Below, piece after piece: positions 24,016-35,205 of a stretch of DNA of 64,000 nucleotides. The position numbers and the translations under genes were made by a program. The first letter of the stretch is position 1. Each line of letters starts with the position of its first letter. The notes below the pieces were generated by a model. The model ran no database searches. It saw nothing but the letters and a program-made list of their open reading frames with translations, and had not been told where the DNA came from. This DNA is from Antilocapra americana. Lineage: Eukaryota > Chordata > Mammalia > Artiodactyla > Antilocapridae. The stretch is from assembly GCA_007570785.1 (NCBI GenBank), contig ML660773.1:62001-126000 (forward strand), read 5' to 3'.

Positions 24016-25778
24016 TCACAGGACCCTCCGCCGGCAACAGAAAAAGTTCGCTTTGCAATTTCCGACAATCTTCTCGTCCTCATCGCATATCTTCCTGCAT
24101 TTGCCCCGACCTAGCCAGCACGACTCACAGGGAGACATATCACCTGCATCAAGAAAGAGCTGCTGACTTGACCTCCCTAGGGACTCACTAGGAATGGGGG
24201 AAGGCCCCAAGGCCATAGAAGAAGGGAGGGTTTGTGTTGATGACTACAAAGAGTGTTTCCAAGAAACAGCCTGGACTTCTCCAAAGACCTCTGCTTTTTT
24301 CAGAATAGAGTTGGGGAGTTTAATGTTTAAGTAAGAGGAAGATGCAATCCCTGTCTCTGTGTGTTTAGCAACTGCATGGGTCAAAAGTGTAAGCACAGTT
24401 GGACAGTGTCATGTATGTTGCAGAACTATAAAAAAATACATACCTGATGCTGCTGCAAAAGTTACAAAATAAAAATGGGAGCGAGATCTTGTGGTTTTGA
24501 AAGATCTTTGAGGGTAGAGTTTCAAGACTTAGGTTCAGTTTTATTTGGGCCAGGTAAAGGCTATGTGTCCTCACTAAACTGCTTAGTCTCGTCTTCTGTA
24601 AAAATGGTGGTTATGATAGTATCTGCCTCAAAGGGATGTTTTGAAGATCAAATGATATAATGCGCATAAAGTTGTTAAGAGCTTGCCTGGTACTTAGTAA
24701 GCACTCAGTGATAGAGACAACCTTAGTCGCTCTCCCACTCTGAAATTCTGTCTGAACACTTTTAAATGTTGTTTAGAATTACCCAGGAATATTTCTTTCC
24801 GTTCTGTTTGTAATATGCTTTTTTCCTGTACTGGGTGAGTTTACAAAAAAGATCACTGGGCTATTCATTATGAACAGGTCATCTTCAGTGGTGATGGATT
24901 TCCACTGAACCACCCTGACTCCCTTCTTAGACCACTGGTATACATTCGGGACATAGTTTACTGGATTTAGGAATAGAGGCTGTTAAGAGTTGGGTTAGTG
25001 TGTTCTCAGAGCAGTGTTAATTGGCTGGTACAAACTTGGTCCAGTGACCTTGATTTAGTTAGTACCATGATCTCATGAGAACAGCCATGAAATCCAAAGC
25101 TCCATGACCAAAATGACAAACCAGTAACAAGGAAGCTTCTTTGTGAAATAGAAAAATCCAGATATGACGCTTGGAACAAGAGGAAGAAAAGGTGGAGTTA
25201 GTCTGGATATAAGTTGGTCTGGGATATCAGGCAGTTTATTTCCACGGCTTCCTTGTCTCTGGAAGTTCGAGATCCCTGACAGGGCCAGAGTTCCTAAAAG
25301 TAAAAAAGGGATTTATCTTACCTGCTGAAAGTGGCTGGGAATACTGGAGTCCTGCTTGGCACCCTAAATTCAAAATAAAGCACATTTTGAATATGAAAAC
25401 CAATGCAGGGAAATAACACTGGGAAAACTTTTACACAACACTGTAAGAGTTTTCCCAGCTCACAGAGGTTGAATCTTTATTCTGTTTTTAAAGGCTGGAA
25501 CTCCTGGTGTCCAATAAGTTTCTTTCTTTCTTTTTTTTTTTTTTTTTAAGGATCCATAGTTTGCTTTTAGAAAACGCTACTGCCAGTTCAAGAACTGCCC
25601 TGAGAAGTGCAGTGGGGAGTTGAGTGTCTCTCCTCTTCAGGGTGGTACATAGAAGAGTCATCAAGCTTTATGATCTGCCTTGTCAAAATCCCATCTACTC
25701 TCATGTACCTGATGGAAATTGAGCCAACGTGAAGAAAAAGGCCAAGACAAAATAAAACATCTTCCTGCTCGGAGCCAT
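24016..25778 (-). CDS. DEFB105A: Beta-defensin 105, three exons
   Basis: Secreted beta-defensin, ortholog of human DEFB105. Exon 1 coding is 25778-25709 (signal peptide MAPSRKMFYFVLAFFFTLAQ..., donor CATCAG|gtacat). Exon 2 is 25363-25322, only 42 nt (acceptor tttag|GGTGCC, donor CAGCAG|gtaaga), encoding the short pro-region CQAGLQYSQPLSA. Exon 3 is 24143-24016 (acceptor gatgcag|GTGATATG, stop TGA). Both junctions are phase 1; the product is 79 residues (human 78). Core cysteines at 46, 53, 57, 67, 73 and 74 give C-x6-C-x3-C-x9-C-x5-CC, with extra cysteines at 25 and 43. LGRGKCRK and the CCRRR end closely match human. The gene is divergent from DEFB106, the same arrangement as in human. No AATAAA lies close behind the stop; the nearest are in the L1 fragment about 255 nt downstream. 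Confidence 0.95.
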
Positions 25779-25839
25779 CTCTGTGGGGAGACTCTTCAGA
25801 AAGGAGATTTGGGATTCCTTTGAGAGGACGAGAAGCTCC

Positions 25840-25846
25840 CTTATAT
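25840..25846 (-). promoter_or_regulatory. TATA-like box of DEFB105
   Basis: On minus it reads ATATAAG (within caaatataaggg), about 65 nt upstream of the DEFB105 start. It fits a short-leader defensin promoter. Confidence 0.5.
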
Positions 25847-26428
25847 TTGAAAGTAATGTGATATGCTCTTGGTCAGTGAAGTGAATCCATAAAGAAAGCA
25901 CACTTACATGCTCCGTTTCCCAGGATCAAGGAGCGGGGAGATGCCCTTGGCCTCCACAGGTTCCTGTGTTGCAGGAATGCCTACTGGGCTGGTAGAAGGG
26001 ACGCCAGGCCAGGAGCTGAGAGACCGGGGCAGCTCAGTCCTTGTCCAGGGAGTAGGAGGAAGCCTCAGCCCACTCTCCCAGCTCAGCAAGCTCATCTGTC
26101 AAGCAAGGACCATCTCACAGTTGTTGAGAGTGAGCACAGTCACTCTCCTGCCTCTTCCAGCTGGTCTGAGGATCTGGTGTGAGGATGACAAGAATGTGTT
26201 GAACACGTGGAATGCTCCCAGGAGCCCTGGTGCCCTGTGAGAGCTCGGTAAGTGTGGAGTGTCACTTCCCTGGCCTTCAGGTGTGATATCCCTAACTTTC
26301 CTAAGGAGAGAAGGAGGGATGGCAGCCATTTTGCCAAGTTATTTCTGAGTCCTTGAGCCTGTAACAACCCCAGGGAGAAGACCAAAGTCATAACTACCAC
26401 ATCTATTTGATTAAGAACACGGGTATTG

Positions 26429-26555
26429 GGACTTCCTTGGTGGTCTGGTGGTTAGTACTCCTTCCACTGCAGGGAACCTGGGTTCGATCCCTGGTTGGGG
26501 AACTAAGATACCACAAGCCTCAAGGTTTGGACAAAAAAATAAATAAAGCTACGAA
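26429..26555 (+). repeat. CHR-type SINE
   Basis: Begins gggacttccttggtggtctg, has ggttcgatccctggttgggg, and ends in an A-rich aaaaaaataaataaa tail. Confidence 0.88.
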
Positions 26556-26639
26556 AATGGATGAAATAACCTAGGGAGCTAATAGAGAAAAACAAAACAA
26601 AACACAAAACCATGGGTATTAAAAGTTATACCCATATTA

Positions 26640-26890
26640 GGCTTCCCTGGTGGCTCAGTGGTATAGAATCTGCCTGCCAATGCAGGAGACACGGGTTCAA
26701 TCCCTGGTCTAGGAAGATCCCACATGCCCCAGAGCAACTCAGCCCATTAGCCACAACTACTGAGCTTATGCTCTAGAGCCTGTGCTGCACAGCAAGAGAA
26801 GCCACTGCACTGAGGAGCCCTCACTTGCCACAACCAGAGAAAGCCCGCATGCAGCAATGAAGGCCCAGTACAACCAAAAAAGTAAATACA
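26640..26890 (+). repeat. CHR-type SINE, near full length
   Basis: Begins gcttccctggtggctcagtg, has acgggttcaatccctggtct, then gagcaactcagcccattagc and cactgcactgaggagccctc, ending in an A-rich tail. Confidence 0.9.
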
Positions 26891-27119
26891 TTTAAAAAAT
26901 CAATGAGATGACAAGATAATAAGATAAATGAAACTATCACTGAAAATATCCAGAAGTTTATCTTTTCTTGGGGGTTTCAGTCTGCTTAGGTGAGGTTGGA
27001 AGGGAATAAGAGAAAACACACTGTTTTGGTCAATCATTCCTAACCGGATATGCATAAAGAAATGTCTAACATAAACATACTGACAGAGGCCAAAGTTAGA
27101 TAAGGTATTCCCCAATTGC

Positions 27120-27360
27120 TTTTTAAAATACAGTTTTTAGTTTGGAACAATTTTAGATTTCCTGGAAAGTTGCAAAGACAGCACAGAGCGTGACCACCTA
27201 CCCACTACCCCCAGCGCCTCCAATGTTAATGTCCATGTTACTCACGTTAATAACCATGGTTCACTTGTCAAAACAGAGAAAGTAATAGTAGGACATGACC
27301 ACATGGTAAATGCCAGGACTCCAGTTTCTCTGATGTTTTCTCCTGACTGGGACTGGGTTC
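27120..27360. repeat. LINE-1 3' region fragment (old)
   Basis: Text such as tggaacaattttagatttcc through 'accatggttcacttgtcaaaac' resembles the 3' region of older mammalian L1 elements. Diverged; family subtype not assigned. Confidence 0.5.
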
Positions 27361-27794
27361 GGGGTTTGGAGAAGGAGAGCGCAAGAGTGGGGTGTCCTTT
27401 CCAGCCCTTCTGTCACATCAGGGTTACCGAATGTGACGGACCCCTCCTGAGACTGACCTTGACCACCTCATAGGCTGTGCCTGCCAGGCTCCCCCAGTCT
27501 TATGCGATTGTTCTTCTCCTTCCACAGTCTGTTCTTTGGAAGCAACTCACTTTCCTTTAAACTGAAATAATTAAGCTCTGCTCCTGGATCGGGAGTATCC
27601 ACAAGTACTGATTGAAATTCTTCTGCTCAGAAACGTGTCTGTTTTCTCGAATGTATTTATATGTTCAGTCGCTTATTGATATCAGCAGAACATGAGGAAG
27701 TGAACTGGTGAGCTTATCCAGATCACGTATGAAAACCACCCTTCCATAACATAGCTTTTGAGGCGTTTGTGGTTGGCTTGTTGTTGTTGACTTA

Positions 27795-27882
27795 ATTTTT
27801 ATAGGAGTATAGTTGCTCTACAGTGTCATGTTAGTTTCTGCTGTATGGCAAAGTGATTCAGTCATAAGTATACAGATATCCC
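27795..27882. repeat. LINE-1 3' end fragment
   Basis: Contains tataggagtatagttgctct and gcaaagtgattcagtcataa, typical of the L1 3' end in ruminants. Confidence 0.75.
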
Positions 27883-28166
27883 CTCTTTGGGGGAGGTTTA
27901 TGGTTGTTTCAACAAATACTTCTAAGGTATCCTGACATAGCAGTCATCATAGCAGTGGGGCAATGTGGGTGGATGCATATCCCCCCTTTCCATGTTTTCC
28001 TAAAGAGACGCATCGCACTTCCTCTCTCCCAAGGGGGAGGGTTAAAGTGGACAGTTCAGGTCTTTCACTCCACCCAAGTGTCCGTGGCCTACCTGGAGAG
28101 GAGCACAGGCACATCTTTGCTTCTGCCATGCCTCACCGATCAAGAGGTTATCGGGCTGGAGAAATT

Positions 28167-28172
28167 TATAAA
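28167..28172 (+). promoter_or_regulatory. TATA box of DEFB106
   Basis: tataaa within gaaatttataaatgtg, 67 nt before the DEFB106 start codon. It predicts a leader of about 35-40 nt. Confidence 0.6.
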
Positions 28173-28233
28173 TGTGGGTGCTGGCTGCTCCTTCCTCGTG
28201 ATCACTGTGCTGATCTCTCAAGACCTGCAAGTC

Positions 28234-30972
28234 ATGAGGACATCCCTCTTTCTCTTTGCTGTCTTCTTCTTTCTGGCCCCAGGTAAAATGAGCACTTTGG
28301 CAGGGAAGGTTATCTGAGGTGGAGGCCTAGAGAGAGGATCTGTGTCAGTGAGCTCTGGGGCACAGTCAGCTCTGGAATGCTGTGACCCCCTCAGCCCAGG
28401 AGCCCTGCGGAGGGGACCAGAGGCTCTTTCCTCTAATGCCTCTGCTGCAAATCCTTTGCCTTTGTTGTTGTCTAGAATGGGCTGTCACAGGTTTGAAGAC
28501 ATCACGATATGCCAGAAAAGATACCTTTTGGTCCTCCCCAGTCTTAACGCTCACTAACAAAAACTTGGAAAAAAAAATTAAAAGCAAGGTTAGCCACTGA
28601 TGGATCTCTTAAAAAATAGTTGTGATAGAAATTAAGACCGGGAGGGAAGAGAGACAGAGGAAGGAAGAAATGGATGAGAAAAGGGGGTGGAGCTTGTAGA
28701 CACTATCACGCTGGTCATGATGTTAGCACTTAAAACAGGAAAGCTTAAACTGCTGTTCCTTAATCACAGGCTGTAGTGCTGGATGCTGAGACGAAGCCGT
28801 CATGTAATGAAATGCATTTTTATCTCCAGTGCCAGAGCCTTTAAGGGAGACTGTGCCTTACCTCTGATTTAGTGATATTCATATCAACCCTCTTTGGCTT
28901 GGAAGGCCAAGCCAAATATATGTTACATGTTACATACATGTTACCTAATTCAGTACATGAATACATGTTATGTGTATTTCACAGCTGTCGAAGTTAAACT
29001 TTAAATAGGCTGAACAGCTCCTCAAAGTCCTGCAGAGAAGCAGGAGGGAAGCCAGGACGTTCTGAAGCTGGATCTGTCTCGCCCTAGTGAGGGGAAAGGT
29101 TCTTTCCCAGTCAGAACCCCCCTCATCAACCCCAGGACTCCCAAGGGCTCCATCTGGATCCCACCCAAAATTGTAGTCCAAGGCTAGGCTCGTCCCACCT
29201 CCCAGAGACTTGAACGAAGGGCTTTCTGGAACCGACACTGAGTCCGAGTTTGTGCCAAATGCCAGTGATACCCTGACATGATGCTCAGAAGTCCCATGGC
29301 AGCTGGGTCTGTCTCTGGTCTGCTCTGCAGTCACCCTGTGTGAGCGGATTCTGGGACAAGTACACGTGTGGGGGTCTAGCACCTACACTGTTCCTTCCAT
29401 TGGCTTTGGTGGACATGCTGGAAACTGACCAAGGCGCCCTTTCTAGATCACTCATGCTTAGTGAACACAAGATGATATACTGTAAAGTCATCTAACGTAA
29501 CTAAATGAAAGTGACCGATAATGAGCCAGGCAGGCACGGGGTTGTCACCCTCTAGATGCTGTCTGTGATGATCCAGAAGCAGCCCTGTAGGCACGAGGGC
29601 ATGTGCTCGTTCCAGAGGCTTTCTCTTTCTGGGCCATCACTGTGAACTGGACCTAATACAAGGACTCTTGTCAGAGTGAGGTCCAGCGCCCCTGGCCTGA
29701 GACAGCCCTCTACTGTTAGGACAGCAGAGGGAGTGTAGTTTCGTGGGGTGGGAGCCAGCGTTCACTGAGCTTTGAAATACTGGGGTGTTTAAACTTATAA
29801 ACTTACATGCTGATGCTCAAATGATTAGCATGCATGCTGACACTAATCCAGCTGGTTTTAATTTTATAGGTATGTGAATTAGGTGCCTTTATATGTTGAC
29901 ATGAATTGCAATTTGTGTACATCTGACACTTTCATTAGATACACCCAAATTGTGCAACTCTAAAATGTTGATACTGCTAAGATGCACTACCTGAGGAATT
30001 CCCTGGCAGGCCAGTGGTTAAGACTCTATGCTTCCACTGCAGGGTCATGGGTGTGATCCCTGGTTGGGGAACTAAGATCTTGCATGGGATGGCGTGGCCA
30101 AAAAAATAAAAAATAAGCAAAACAAAATGTTAAAAAAAAGAAAAGATGAACTGCCTATCTTTAAGTTGCAACTGGCTACTCCAATGATTGCTCTTCATCG
30201 AGTACTAAGGCCAGAACTGGCCTCCAGTGCAGAGCAGCAGAAGGAAAGTCTGGGAGAACCACTCCCAACACAGTCCACCTTCCTGGTCTTGAACACTTTT
30301 GATGGAAGGTGGCGAGAAAATGAGAAGAGCCTCTTGAAGCAATCTCTCAATTTCTGTCCACCACAGTAAATGTTTTGCTTTCTATGCATTTACTTCTTTT
30401 CACTGGGACATCTCAGGATGAGCCTCAGGTCTTGCTCCACCCCCACCAGATAGCATTTGGAGAGTGTGTTGGGAAAGCTTACCAACACTGGTGTTTATAA
30501 GAACAAGTTGATGATGTCCCAACAGATTTTGATAAAATAACATTAGCTTCTGTTTCCCAAAGCTCCCCCTCTCCCCAACCCAATCTAATCCGACATGCTG
30601 GAAGACGAATCTGTCCTTCCTGGCCTTTCATCCTGTGTGACAAAACGACAGTAAAGTCAAATGGGAAACACTCCCCCACTGCCATCTCACTTACTGAGAT
30701 GAGGCACTATAACAACTCATAAAGAAATCCTCACTGGTTAATTAAATGACCGTACCTGGTAACTAGGCATCTGCAAGAGAAGAATTAATCCAGGTGGCTC
30801 TTTCCCTCCTTGTGTAGCCAGGAGTGGATTTTTTGACGAGAAGTGCTACAGGCTTAAAGGGAAGTGCATGGTGTCTTGTCAGATAAATGAAGAACTACTA
30901 GGTCTCTGCCAGAAGTCTCTGAAATGCTGTGTGGCACTCCAACCGTGTGGGATAAATAAGGAAGGCAGTTAA
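28234..30972 (+). CDS. DEFB106A: Beta-defensin 106, two exons
   Basis: Secreted beta-defensin, ortholog of human DEFB106. Exon 1 coding is 28234-28282 (signal MRTSLFLFAVFFFLAP, donor CCCCAG|gtaaaa). Exon 2 is 30818-30972 (acceptor tgtgtag|CCAGGAG, stop TAA). The junction is phase 1 and the product is 67 residues (human 65). Core cysteines at 26, 33, 37, 47, 53 and 54 give C-x6-C-x3-C-x9-C-x5-CC. A seventh cysteine at 60 (QPCG) is shared with human. FFDEKC, NEEL and the run LCQKSLKCC are identical to the human protein. A second possible acceptor 4 nt further on (agccag|GAG) would break the frame, so the first is chosen. Two AATAAA motifs follow within about 90 nt of the stop. The 2.5-kb intron contains one CHR SINE. 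Confidence 0.96.
29998..30118 (+). repeat. CHR-type SINE in DEFB106 intron
   Basis: Begins attccctggcaggccagtgg, has gtgtgatccctggttgggga, and ends gcgtggccaaaaaaataaaa. Confidence 0.85.
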
Positions 30973-31045
30973 GATCCCAGAGCGTGAACACGGATGACCC
31001 AAGATCCATCTTTTTTTACTCTGGCCTCCAGTAAGAAGACGCTTT

Positions 31046-31057
31046 AATAAAAATAAA
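31046..31057 (+). terminator. Poly(A) signals of DEFB106
   Basis: Two adjacent AATAAA hexamers (31046-31051 and 31052-31057), about 75-85 nt after the DEFB106 stop codon. Confidence 0.8.
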
Positions 31058-31859
31058 TGACTATCTTTGATCCCTTTGTCAAGTGCTTCACTTAGGGGAA
31101 TATGAGTAGCTAACCTTGATGGTCCCCAACTCTTGGCTTAATTTTCTGTAGTTTTTTGATAAGGGGCTTGTCCTGATATTTCTCTTTAAAAGAGGACTAG
31201 AAGTTATTGTAATCAACAAACCTCTAGTTCACTCTCAGACCGTCATCAGCCTCTACCAACCTACTGAGATAGATAGATGACAGATAGATGATGGGTAGCT
31301 AGAGAAATGAACACATATCCAGATGGATAATTATACTGATGATATATGAATACAATCAATTTATCAGGCACTATCCTGTTACACACTGGTCTGAATTTAT
31401 CATCTTGACTCCTTGCCTTTAATTGTAATTGGAGACAGTTCCTGTGGACTTGTTCCTTATCTGTAAGTCTGGAATCAAATTTGCTGATGGGCACAGAGAT
31501 TGTCAATATCTCTATAATTGCTAGTAGCTCCAGTGACCAGGATTCTGGTCCCACATTGACGTTCTACTATTTTCCTAGGAACTAGCTAACCACCAGATCA
31601 CCTTCTGACTCTAGACTCTCAAGTTCAGTCCTTACTTGAACTAGGTAATATGCGAGCTAAGGACTCATGACCAGTAAGGACTCCCTGCCATGTTCCCTAG
31701 GCTTAAGATCCAACCTGGGTTCCCTGCTGGGTCAGAAATCTTGCCTTACCTCCCTTTTAATTCCTCAAGGTCAATGTGCTTAATCCTATCGGAATCAATG
31801 CCCCTTTTAATGACATCTTTCTGTTTTGAGACAATTGTGGAGTCACACATGACTATAAA
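31058..31859. other. Intergenic, no gene recognised
   Basis: Downstream of DEFB106. Includes a short gata-repeat-like stretch (31266-31290). No exon seen. Confidence 0.4.
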
Positions 31860-32330
31860 CAAATAACACAGGAATATCTTCAGCAGGTAGGGCTACGCAA
31901 AAAGTTCTTAGACTTGCTAAAAAAAACCCCCAAGATCCATAAAAAGAAAATACATGCAACCTCACAAAATTTGCTCTGCAAAATATCCTGTTAAGAGTTT
32001 AAAAAGAGGAACCATGAATTGGGGATAAATGTCTGAAAACCATATATCCAGACAAATAACTAATATCAAGAATATATCAAGGATTCTCAAAACTCATTAG
32101 TAAGAACAAACAAAAAGCAACCCAATTAGAAAATAAACATGGGACAAATATTTTCAATTAGAAAATAAACATGTGACAGATATTTTACTGATAGATGTTA
32201 AATATCATTAACATTTAGAGAGTTGCAAATTAAAATCACAATGAACCATCAATATACTCTTACCAGAATGTCAAAAAAAAATGCTGAAAAGATGCAGTAG
32301 TTGTACTCTAGGACATTTATTGAGATAAAC
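31860..32330 (+). repeat. LINE-1 fragment
   Basis: A-rich L1-type sequence with 'caaataactaatatcaagaat', aaacatgggacaaatatttt and repeats of the aattagaaaataaacatg block (32126 and 32156), typical of the end of L1 ORF2. No intact frame. Confidence 0.65.
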
Positions 32331-32528
32331 TATGAGAACTTGTGTGAGGCTTTATGTTAATCTGACTGGGAGTTGGGCTGAGTTTACTCTTTGTTGCAGC
32401 TGTGTCAGAAGCTTCAGCTTCCTCTGACATCCTTGTTTTTGTCTTCCCTGGTATTTTTGGGTTCCCTGGAAACAACTCATTTTTATTTATGTTTTATTTA
32501 ACTATTTTGTACTGCAATATAGCTGATT

Positions 32529-32767
32529 GGAGGAGGGCATGGCAACCCACTCCAGTAAAAGAGCTTCCCTGGTGGCTCAGTGGTAAAGAATCTGCTTGCA
32601 ATGTAGGAGACCCGGGTTGTCTCCCTGGATCAGGAAGATCCCTTGGAGGAGGGCATGGCAACCCACTCTGGTATTCTTGCCTGGAGAAGCCCATGGACAG
32701 AGAAGCCTGACTGGCTATGTCCATAGGGTTGCAAAGAGTCAGACATGACTGAAGCAACTTAGCACTC
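32529..32767 (+). repeat. Bov-tA SINE (rearranged head) with target-site duplication
   Basis: An extra copy of the internal ggagggcatggcaacccact block (32533) precedes the head (gagcttccctggtggctcag), and the block occurs again in its normal place (32649). Flanked by the 10-bp direct repeat atagctgatt at 32519-32528 and 32768-32777. Confidence 0.85.
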
Positions 32768-32815
32768 ATAGCTGATTAACAATGCTGTCATGGTCTCAAG
32801 TGAACAGCTAAGGGA

Positions 32816-33005
32816 TTCAGCCAAACCTCTTTGCGACCCCATGGGCTGTAGCCCTCCAGGCTCCTCTGTCCATGGGATATTCCAGGCAAGAATACTGGAA
32901 TGAGTTGCCATGTCCTCCTCCAAGGGATCTTCCTAACCTAGGAACTGAACCCACATCTCCTGCATTGGTAGGCAGATTCTTTACCACTGAGCCACCTGGG
33001 AAGAC
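32816..33005 (-). repeat. Bov-tA SINE
   Basis: Minus-strand copy running from caaacctctttgcgacccca to ttaccactgagccacctggg. It is inverted relative to the copy at 32529-32767. Confidence 0.9.
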
Positions 33006-33079
33006 CATACAAGTATCCATTCTTTCCCATCTCCCTTCCCATCCAAGCTGCCACATGACGTTGAGCAGAGTTCCCTATT

Positions 33080-33300
33080 CTATACAGGTCCTTTTTTTAA
33101 TCCGTTTTAAATGCAGTAGTGTGTGCATGTCCATCGCAAACTTCCCCTGGCAACCATAAGTTCATTCTCTAAGTCTGTGAGTCTGTTTCTCTTTTGTACA
33201 TAAGTTCATTTGTATCATGTCTTTTTAGATTCTGCATATAAGGGATGCCATATGATGTTTCTACTTCCCTGTCTGACTCACTGCACTCAAACAAGTCCTT
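33080..33300. repeat. LINE-1 3' end fragment
   Basis: Contains ttctgcatataagggatgcc, atatgatgtttctacttccc and gtctgactcactgcactcaa, a diverged L1 3' end. Confidence 0.7.
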
Positions 33301-33859
33301 TTTAAATAGTTTGTACATGCAGCTTTTGCATCTGTGACCTGTTGTTCCTATACTGGAGCCCCATGGACATGGGGAAGGGAAGCACTTTATAATCTTACAA
33401 TTAAAGCCCAGTCCTTCCCTGCTCTGTGTCTCTGCAGGGCCACCTTCACAAGCATTTCTCAGCCTATCCCTCCTTCTCTCCCCCTACTGAGGTGAGCAGG
33501 AAGGCTAGTGGGGCGAGGGTTGGGGGCAAGCCCTTTCTCCAGGATGGGTCGTGGCTCTAGTGATGCTCTCCCCCGGGAGTGAGCGCTTATAGAGAATTCT
33601 CTGGATGTATTTCACACAATTACTCTTCCTTTCTTCCTGCCAGAGTCAGTGGGGGTTTGTTTTTGGTTTTTCCACTGGGATAACTTGGTGGGTTTCCTGG
33701 AGTTAAAACCCAGGAGGAGAGGGCTGGATCTTGGCCTGGGGCATTCAGGACTTTCCACCTCTCCTTCTCATCAGACTCTTGCAGCTTGTCAGACCTTGGA
33801 TTTAGGCTGTCTTTTCCCTAAGCCTCATCATCAAAGATCACTAGGCCTAAGCTGTTGAC
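33301..33859. other. Intergenic, no gene recognised
   Basis: Unique-looking sequence without exon signals. Confidence 0.4.
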
Positions 33860-34270
33860 TTGGAGAAGGCACTGGAGACCCACTCCAGTATTCTTGCCTG
33901 GAAAAATCCCATGGACAGAGGAGCCTGGTGGGCTGCAGTCCACGGGGTCGCTGAGTCGGACATGACTGAGCGACTTCATTTTCCCTTTTTACTTTCATGC
34001 ATTGGAGAAAGAAATGGAAACCCACTCCAGTGTTCTTGCCTGGAGAATCCCAGGGACGGGGGAGCCTAGTGGGCTGCTATCTATGGGGTCGCACAGAGTC
34101 AGATATGACTGAGTGACTGAACTGAACTGAGCTGAACTGAAGCTGTTGACTGGAGCAGGAAATGGCAACCCGCTCCAGTATTCTTGCCTAGAGGATCCCG
34201 TGGACAGAGGAGCCTGGTGGGCTGCTGTCCATGGGGTTGCAGAGTCAGATGTGACTGAAGCGACTTAGCA
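33860..34270 (+). repeat. Tandem Bov-A2 SINE array (three BovA bodies)
   Basis: Three successive BovA bodies in the same orientation, starting near 33861, 34002 and 34154. Each has the 'ccagtattcttgcctgga' type block and a cgactgag-like tail. The sequence aagctgttgact occurs just before the first (33848-33859) and again between the second and third (34141-34152). This looks like a target-site duplication followed by a further BovA copy. Confidence 0.85.
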
Positions 34271-34960
34271 TGCATGCATGTTGACCGTCAGGCAGAGTCC
34301 ATGGATTACCCCCGTGGGCGCTCCATTTTGTCTGCCGCGCTGCAGTCCCAGGCTCTTCCTACCCACCCCCACCCTGTCTCCATGGAGGTCAGGCCCAAAA
34401 CAGGGTCGCAGACTCTCCCTGCCCAGTCCTGCCCCGCCCTTTAGCCTCCGAAGGCACGTACTGCGTCAGCGTCTTTCTCTCCTGATCCCTTTCACCTGCT
34501 CCTTGGAAGTGCCCGTTGTCCTCATCCCCCAGGTTTTCTGTGCTGAGCTCCCTCCCGCCTTCACACCATCCTCCTCTTTCACATTCTGTGCTTATGGATC
34601 TCCATATGTTTGTTTCAGAGTGGTCCTGGGAATGACAGACTGCGTACCCGTTTGCCTCTGCTATAATGACAACAAGAAGCCCCAGGCTGCAATTTACCTG
34701 GAGCAATTTAATGCCAGTTGAACTGAAACAGAACGGCAAGGCCTTTCATCTGAATCAAAGAATACCTTAGAGATCATCTAGATCCAATTCTTGTTTCAGA
34801 TGGGGAAACAAGTGGAGGCACAAACAGCTCCTCATCGAGAGTCTTTTCCGTACAGTAATTCACCCCCTCCCCATCCTGAGCACTGTCTCTAGGCCACTAG
34901 CACGGTCCCTAGCACCTGCCTTCGTGCTGCATGAGTCCTCACCATAAATGCTGCTTTTTA
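34271..34960. other. Intergenic, no gene recognised
   Basis: A 147-codon frame (34278-34721) has no recognisable domain, and opposing frames cover the same DNA. Not called as a gene. Confidence 0.45.
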
Positions 34961-35077
34961 AAATTCTTTTGGCCATGTTCCACTGCATGTGAGATCTTAG
35001 TTTCTGGACCAGGGGTCAGACCTGCATCTCCTGCATTGAAATAGAGTTTTAATGACTAGACTACCAAGGAAGTCCCA
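34961..35077 (-). repeat. CHR-type SINE next to DEFB104 promoter
   Basis: Minus-strand copy starting ttcttttggccatgttccac and ending gactaccaaggaagtccc. It stops about 130 nt before the DEFB104 start codon. Confidence 0.8.
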
Positions 35078-35124
35078 ATAAACGCTGTTTTTGATAGGCG
35101 TGAGCAGTCTACAGCATCACTCTG

Positions 35125-35131
35125 CGATAAA
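35125..35131 (+). promoter_or_regulatory. Possible TATA-like element of DEFB104
   Basis: A cgataaacag element about 75-80 nt before the DEFB104 start codon, at the same relative position as the TATA-like boxes of neighbouring genes. It is a weak match; an aataaacg at about 35078 is the alternative. Confidence 0.35.
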
Positions 35132-35205
35132 CAGAGCTGCTCCTCTCCTGCCCTGTGGTGACTCCTGCAGAATCATTTCTGTGTCTCTCCAATGACCAAA
35201 GGACC

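Larger units (their letters stand above)
25847..28166. other. Shared upstream region of divergent DEFB105 and DEFB106
   Basis: About 2.3 kb between the two TATA-like boxes, probably holding the control elements of both genes. It is broken up by two CHR SINEs and L1 3' remnants. No exon recognised; a frame at 25908-26240 overlaps random frames on the other strand. Confidence 0.45.

Noticed and set aside
31261..31300. GATA-repeat array as a regulatory or satellite element
   Set aside because: Only a few imperfect units; an ordinary short microsatellite remnant.
34278..34721. 147-codon frame with several cysteines near its end
   Set aside because: No signal exon, no splice-supported start, no defensin spacing, and competing minus-strand frames.
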